From assembly GCA_963751355.1 (NCBI GenBank), contig CAVVVS010000017.1:1-18222 (forward strand): 18,222 nt of DNA. The letters are read 5' to 3'. The notes under the pieces are model-generated. The model did no database searches. It saw only the letters and a list, made by a program, of their open reading frames with translations, and was not told the DNA's origin. Positions 13,930 to 18,222 of the stretch are shown here, piece by piece (position 1 is the first letter of the stretch; each line of letters starts with the position of its first letter). Both the position numbers and the translations under genes were made by a program. The DNA comes from CAVVVS01 sp963751355. Its GTDB lineage: Bacteria; Bacteroidota; Ignavibacteria; Ignavibacteriales; Ignavibacteriaceae.

Positions 13930-16900
13930 TTAAACCTTAATACATTTATTGTGATTAAATACAAAAGAGCATTTTTTGCAATGAGATAAGTTCTTTGTGA
14001 ATGTTTGTTCCCGTATCATACTTATCATTTCTTTTATTTTATCACTAAAGTTAACTATTTCCTTCATGTTCACAAATTCACTAACCACATTATCCGGATG
14101 TTTTATGAAAATAAGTTTTAACTCAATTGTGGAGATACTTTTAAACAAACGGCTAACAATATAGGAATAAAATTTTAATTGGGTTAGATAAGTCTCTGCC
14201 CTGTCATTTATTTTTTTGACATCTATATCATCTGTTTTATAATCGATAATCAATAGTTTATTATCGTCAATTATTAATTTATCGATGATACCGTACAAAT
14301 AATAATCGCTTTCTTTAACATATATTTCATATTCGTTCATAAATAAATTGTGGGATTTCAGATATGAATATATTTCAGAGTTAAAAAAAATTTTAAGATC
14401 CGAAACAATGTCTTCCCGGATAGAAATTTTTATTTCTTCATTATATTCCAGAGGATTGATTTCGTTTTTGATTGCTTCATCAGCAAAACTTGGAATTTGT
14501 TCTAATGATAATTCATGCTGCAATATCTTATGAATTATTCTTCCCTTTACATCAGCATAATTGTGAATAATATATGCTTCTTCACTTGAGTCATGGTCAT
14601 AATTCTCATTATAATCTTCAATCTCATTAAACTCAAAACGATCATTCTGAAATGATCTGTTACTATTTTTTGAGTACCATTTTTTATTCTTATTCATTAA
14701 TTTTCCGAAACCGTAATCATAAGTTAAGCGGTACTTAAGCGGGCATTGATTATACACTGCTACTTTGGTAGCTGAAATTATTTCTCCTTTTGCTTTATCA
14801 CGGATCTCATAAAATCTCAGATTTTTAATATTAGAGTTAGATTTTTGTACTTTCTCTTTTACCGGGTCTTCTTCAATATATGATATTACGGGTATATTTA
14901 TTTTTAGAGGATTTTGAACCGTAGAATAAATGCCTCCCTTTTTAATTAAATATTTCAAGTTTGATTTTAAAGCGAAGTTTTCGACAGGCAAATCTATATC
15001 CAATCCATCGAGAATCATTCCCATAAATGAATCGCTACTATACTTTGAATCTTTTTTGAAACCTGCAGAAATGAAAAGATAATTTTTTGCCCTGGTCAAG
15101 CCTACATACAGCAATCTTTTAATTTCTGCAGAATTCTTTTTAGTAGATATTAAATTGTTTACTCCCACAATAGGCGCACTTTCATATTCTGTAAAATAAT
15201 TCCCGTTTACAGGTACTTTGGTTAAAATGCCGTATGTCTTATCTACTTGTATTGATTTACTTTTTATGATATTTTTTTGTGAAGTATCTTCACATTTGTA
15301 TAAAAAAACAATTGGGAATTCGAGTCCTTTTGCCTGGTGAAGAGTCATTATTCTTACGGCATTTGATTCTTCGGCTACCGTCGCTTGAGATTCATCACCA
15401 GTTTGTTCTATCGAGTCTTTCAAAAAATTTACATAATCATACATCGATTTAAATCCTTGCTGATTAAAACCAATGGTCAATTTTATCAGCTTTTCAATAT
15501 TGGCTAGTTCCTGAACTCCGTCGGGTCTTGATGCAACTACTGATATAAAATCCGATTCATTAAGAATTTTTCTCAGTACAGCAGCGACGTCAAGACTTTT
15601 TGACATACGGATATTTTCTATTAAAACATCAACTACTTTTGTCAGTTCATCTTTTTCTTTAGCTAATTTTTGAAACTTATTCCAAAAGCCGTACCCATCT
15701 TGTAATGATATTTTCAGTATATCTGTATCGGAAAGATTGAAGAAAGGAGACCGTAATATACCTACCAGAGCAGTATCATTGTTCTCGTCCAATAAAAATG
15801 AAAAATAATTATATATATCGTAAATGGCTTGCCGCTGATAGAATCCTTTCCCGCCGATAATTGCAAAAGGGATATTATATTTTAAAAAAGCTTTTTCAAT
15901 TTCGCAGAAAGATTTGCGTTTGCGGCATAATATTGCAATGTCTCCCCAATGATTTTCTCCGGCATTTTCGATAGCATTATTTAGTTTTAAAATTCTTTTA
16001 GCTACTAATTCTGCTTCATCATTATCTGTTTTTTGTTCTTTCACCGCTTCTTTTCCAGAAAGGTTTAACTCTTCCTGCCATGGAATTAGAATTTCAATGT
16101 GACCTTTAAAATCATCATCTCTGGCGCATACTAAATCAGAATGGGTTACTTCATTAAATAAACTGCTGGGTTTCGAAAATATGTTTTGAAACAGAGTATT
16201 AGTGAACAAGCAAAGAGCTGGAGCCATTCTAAAACTATCCGGCAAAGATAATATATATTCCCCGCCCGAAGATTGTTCAATATCTTTTTTTGTTTTTTCA
16301 AATACTTTAAGCTCAGCATCGCGGAACATATAGATACTTTGTTTTTCATCACCAACGACGAATAAATTATTTTTTTTTAAGTTATCAAGAATAGGCAAAA
16401 AAATGTTGTATTGAAGTTCATTAGTATCCTGGTATTCATCAATCATAACGTACTTGAATTTTTCCCCCAGATCTTCCTTCACGTTTTCGTTTAATAATAT
16501 TCTTTGAGTATGCAACAGAATGTCTTCATAATCAAGGAACCCGTTTTCCCGTTTTTTTCCATCGTAAATTTTTAATGTAGCATTGAACAGTTCAATTATA
16601 GCTTTTCCGAATTTCGCCAATTCCAGCTCGACTAACTCAGGGTTCTCCGGTATTTCTAAATAATTTAATAAAGAAAAATAATCCTCCAATATTTTCCTTT
16701 CATCCCTGTACAATTCGTGAAAGTTCTTATTAAAATATCCCCTTTCTTTTAAGGTACTTTTTTGGGTAAATGCTAAATTTTTAATCTGAAATAATAAATT
16801 GATTATCCCGGATGTATCGCTTTCAACAAATAATTTTGAAATGAGACTGTTAACTTCTATAGCAATTGTATTTTCAGGTTTATCATCAAGGATAGATTGA

Positions 16901-17586
16901 TTAATATCATTTAAAATTTTTAATATACGATTTTTATCTTCAATGAAAATTTTATCTATCAACTGCAGATAGGAATCACGAAAATATTTGGCTATTTCCT
17001 TTTCCGTTTTAATATATAGTGTGTTAGCGATATCGATAACATTTTTCCTGTTTTTGACCAGCAGAATCAATTCTTTGGCTAACATTCCTTTTGAAGCAAA
17101 AATTCTTATTAAATATTTTAGATTCTCTGCTTTAAGCTCATTATTAATTGCGTCTTTTATTACTTCCTCAACAGATAATTCAATAAACTCGCCCGAAAGT
17201 TGTTCATCAACCGGGATAAAATTAGCATCCAATTCCGCTTCAACGGGATGGTCCCTTAATATATTCATGCAGAAAGAGTGAATCGTAGAAATATTTGCCG
17301 AGACAAGCTGTCTTCTAATACTCTCCAATTTTCTAATTAATTCCTGGTTATTCGTTTCGTTTAAATTTTCATCAATTTCCTTTGCAATTTTTTTATACAA
17401 CTCGCTTGCTGCTTTGTCGGTAAAAGTAATCGCCGCTATATTTCTCAACGGTACATTTTCTGTCAAAGCTATATCTAAATATCGTTTTGATAGAACGAAG
17501 GTTTTTCCTGATCCGGCATTAGCGGTTAAAGATATATGATTTTTGAAATTAAGTGCAGCTTTTTGATGTGGAGTTAAAGTAGTCAT
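13930..17586 (-). CDS. UvrD/AddA-type helicase with C-terminal RecB-like nuclease and Fe-S cysteines
   Basis: 1218 residues. SF1A helicase motifs in order: Walker A AGSGKT (24-29), AAITFTDKAASEL (51-63), STIHSFC (100-106), Walker B MIDEYQDT (381-388), VGDEKQSIYMFRDAE (411-425), VRIMTLHQAKGLEFP (744-758) and RLLYVGLTRAKNYLF (824-838). The C-terminus is a PD-(D/E)XK nuclease: GRIIHKILQH with His1019, Asp1102 in GIIDKL, Asp1115 and Lys1117 in IIDYKTD, and Gln1136/Tyr1140 in TQLKFY. Cys948, Cys1203, Cys1206 and Cys1215 frame this domain like the Fe-S staple of AddB. Length and helicase motifs are those of AddA, so the protein probably unwinds and trims broken DNA ends for recombination. No partner subunit gene lies in the window. 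It starts 10 bases after the histidine kinase stop, suggesting one transcript. RecB-like or AdnB-like naming is the alternative. Confidence 0.9.
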   Translation of the reverse strand: MTTLTPHQKAALNFKNHISLTANAGSGKTFVLSKRYLDIALTENVPLRNIAAITFTDKAASELYKKIAKEIDENLNETNNQELIRKLESIRRQLVSANISTIHSFCMNILRDHPVEAELDANFIPVDEQLSGEFIELSVEEVIKDAINNELKAENLKYLIRIFASKGMLAKELILLVKNRKNVIDIANTLYIKTEKEIAKYFRDSYLQLIDKIFIEDKNRILKILNDINQSILDDKPENTIAIEVNSLISKLFVESDTSGIINLLFQIKNLAFTQKSTLKERGYFNKNFHELYRDERKILEDYFSLLNYLEIPENPELVELELAKFGKAIIELFNATLKIYDGKKRENGFLDYEDILLHTQRILLNENVKEDLGEKFKYVMIDEYQDTNELQYNIFLPILDNLKKNNLFVVGDEKQSIYMFRDAELKVFEKTKKDIEQSSGGEYILSLPDSFRMAPALCLFTNTLFQNIFSKPSSLFNEVTHSDLVCARDDDFKGHIEILIPWQEELNLSGKEAVKEQKTDNDEAELVAKRILKLNNAIENAGENHWGDIAILCRKRKSFCEIEKAFLKYNIPFAIIGGKGFYQRQAIYDIYNYFSFLLDENNDTALVGILRSPFFNLSDTDILKISLQDGYGFWNKFQKLAKEKDELTKVVDVLIENIRMSKSLDVAAVLRKILNESDFISVVASRPDGVQELANIEKLIKLTIGFNQQGFKSMYDYVNFLKDSIEQTGDESQATVAEESNAVRIMTLHQAKGLEFPIVFLYKCEDTSQKNIIKSKSIQVDKTYGILTKVPVNGNYFTEYESAPIVGVNNLISTKKNSAEIKRLLYVGLTRAKNYLFISAGFKKDSKYSSDSFMGMILDGLDIDLPVENFALKSNLKYLIKKGGIYSTVQNPLKINIPVISYIEEDPVKEKVQKSNSNIKNLRFYEIRDKAKGEIISATKVAVYNQCPLKYRLTYDYGFGKLMNKNKKWYSKNSNRSFQNDRFEFNEIEDYNENYDHDSSEEAYIIHNYADVKGRIIHKILQHELSLEQIPSFADEAIKNEINPLEYNEEIKISIREDIVSDLKIFFNSEIYSYLKSHNLFMNEYEIYVKESDYYLYGIIDKLIIDDNKLLIIDYKTDDIDVKKINDRAETYLTQLKFYSYIVSRLFKSISTIELKLIFIKHPDNVVSEFVNMKEIVNFSDKIKEMISMIREQTFTKNLSHCKKCSFVFNHNKCIKV

Positions 17587-17596
17587 TTATTTTCTA

Positions 17597-18222
17597 TTAT
17601 TTTTTATCATCTTTATTTATTGTAAGCATTGTTATTTCGAATTTAGTTCCGGTATCTGAACTGTCTATCAATAATATGCTCCCACCAATTCCTTCCAAAA
17701 ATCTTTTAGCAAGTTTTAAGCCCAATCCCATACCTTTTTCTTTAGTGGTAAAATTTGAATCGAATATTTTATCCTTAATATCTTCCGGTATGCCTTTACC
17801 GTTATCTTCGACTATTATTATAACTTTATTGTCCTTACCGTCAATTGAAATATCAACCCTGTCGGCACCTGCTTGAATAGAATTCCTTATTAAATTAATG
17901 AATAATCTTCTTAGCTGGGAGTTATCCCCTTCAATGAATATGGAGTCCGGATTCGCCACAACATTTATTTTAACTTTTTCATGCACATATAAATTAACGG
18001 TATCAATGACAACCGGTATTAAATCGATGTCTTCCATATTAAAATTTGGCATTCTTGCAAATCTTGAAAACTCGGATGCAATCAAATTAAGATTTTCAAT
18101 TTGATTCAGTATAGTTTTTGAAACTTTATTAAATATTGAATCAAAGTTCTTATTTTTATCCTTGTATGAAGCTATTAATTGCTGCACAGCTAATTTCATG
18201 GGGGTAAGAGGATTTTTAATTT
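17597..18222 (-). CDS. NtrY-like sensor histidine kinase, C-terminal part (cut by window edge)
   Basis: The frame has no start in the window: codons before the ATG at 18197-18199 read IKNPLTP, which with the ATG gives IKNPLTPMKLAVQQL, the H-box of NtrY-type kinases. The first two bases (AA at 18221-18222) fit the end of a Glu codon, so the phosphorylated His lies just beyond the border and the ATG is internal. Visible domains are the dimerisation helices (about 60 residues) and the HATPase: N-box LRRLFINLIRNSIQAGA, G1 DNGKGIP, and G2 GMGLGLKLAKRF followed by TGTKFEI. The sensor and transmembrane parts and any response regulator are outside. The gene is 10 bases upstream of the helicase-nuclease gene. 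Signal and partner regulator are unknown. Confidence 0.92.
   Translation of the reverse strand, partial: IKNPLTPMKLAVQQLIASYKDKNKNFDSIFNKVSKTILNQIENLNLIASEFSRFARMPNFNMEDIDLIPVVIDTVNLYVHEKVKINVVANPDSIFIEGDNSQLRRLFINLIRNSIQAGADRVDISIDGKDNKVIIIVEDNGKGIPEDIKDKIFDSNFTTKEKGMGLGLKLAKRFLEGIGGSILLIDSSDTGTKFEITMLTINKDDKK

Overview
This window comes from a low-GC bacterium, most likely a member of the Bacteroidota/Ignavibacteriota group. That placement is inferred from AT-rich spacers, weak Shine-Dalgarno signals, lipoproteins with short SPII signals, a fused SpmA-SpmB membrane protein, a PEGA-domain Ser/Thr kinase and an FMN split-barrel protein. No rRNA or other phylogenetic marker is present, so the placement is tentative. 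All recognised genes lie on the minus strand except one deaminase at 5406-5840. No tRNA, rRNA, CRISPR array or intact mobile element was seen.

Left part (4617 down to 1, minus strand): a four-gene cluster encoding a lipoprotein with a carboxypeptidase-regulatory-like domain, a GAF-AAA+-Fis sigma-54 activator, a membrane Ser/Thr kinase with two extracytoplasmic PEGA domains, and a secreted Kelch-repeat protein cut by the window edge. The kinase and activator are 2 bases apart. Imperfect sigma-54-like promoter sequences lie before the first gene and before the Kelch gene. I read this as an envelope-sensing signalling module and it is the best candidate for something undescribed here.

An AT-rich 788-base spacer (4618-5405) carries a degenerate REP-like element and hairpins. 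A plus-strand cytosine deaminase of the yeast Fcy1 type follows and converges on the next minus-strand group.

Middle part (13711 down to 6108, minus strand): in transcription order, an FMN split-barrel protein, an N-acetylmuramoyl-L-alanine amidase lipoprotein whose C-terminal Ig-like module is displaced by an apparent single-base frameshift, an SpmA-SpmB fusion with a large extracytoplasmic insertion, a 2-hydroxyacid dehydrogenase, alanine dehydrogenase, an acetyl-CoA hydrolase/CoA-transferase family protein and a PPP-family metallophosphatase. Short gaps suggest sub-operons: 13711-9545, then 9396-6108. The metabolic genes fit amino-acid and organic-acid turnover around pyruvate, glyoxylate and acyl-CoA. 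The amidase and SpmAB fit cell-envelope work.

Right part: an NtrY-like histidine kinase that runs off the window, with its H-box right at the border, lies 10 bases upstream of a 1218-residue UvrD-type helicase with a C-terminal RecB-like nuclease and an apparent Fe-S cysteine cluster, i.e. an AddA/AddB-like DNA end-processing enzyme.
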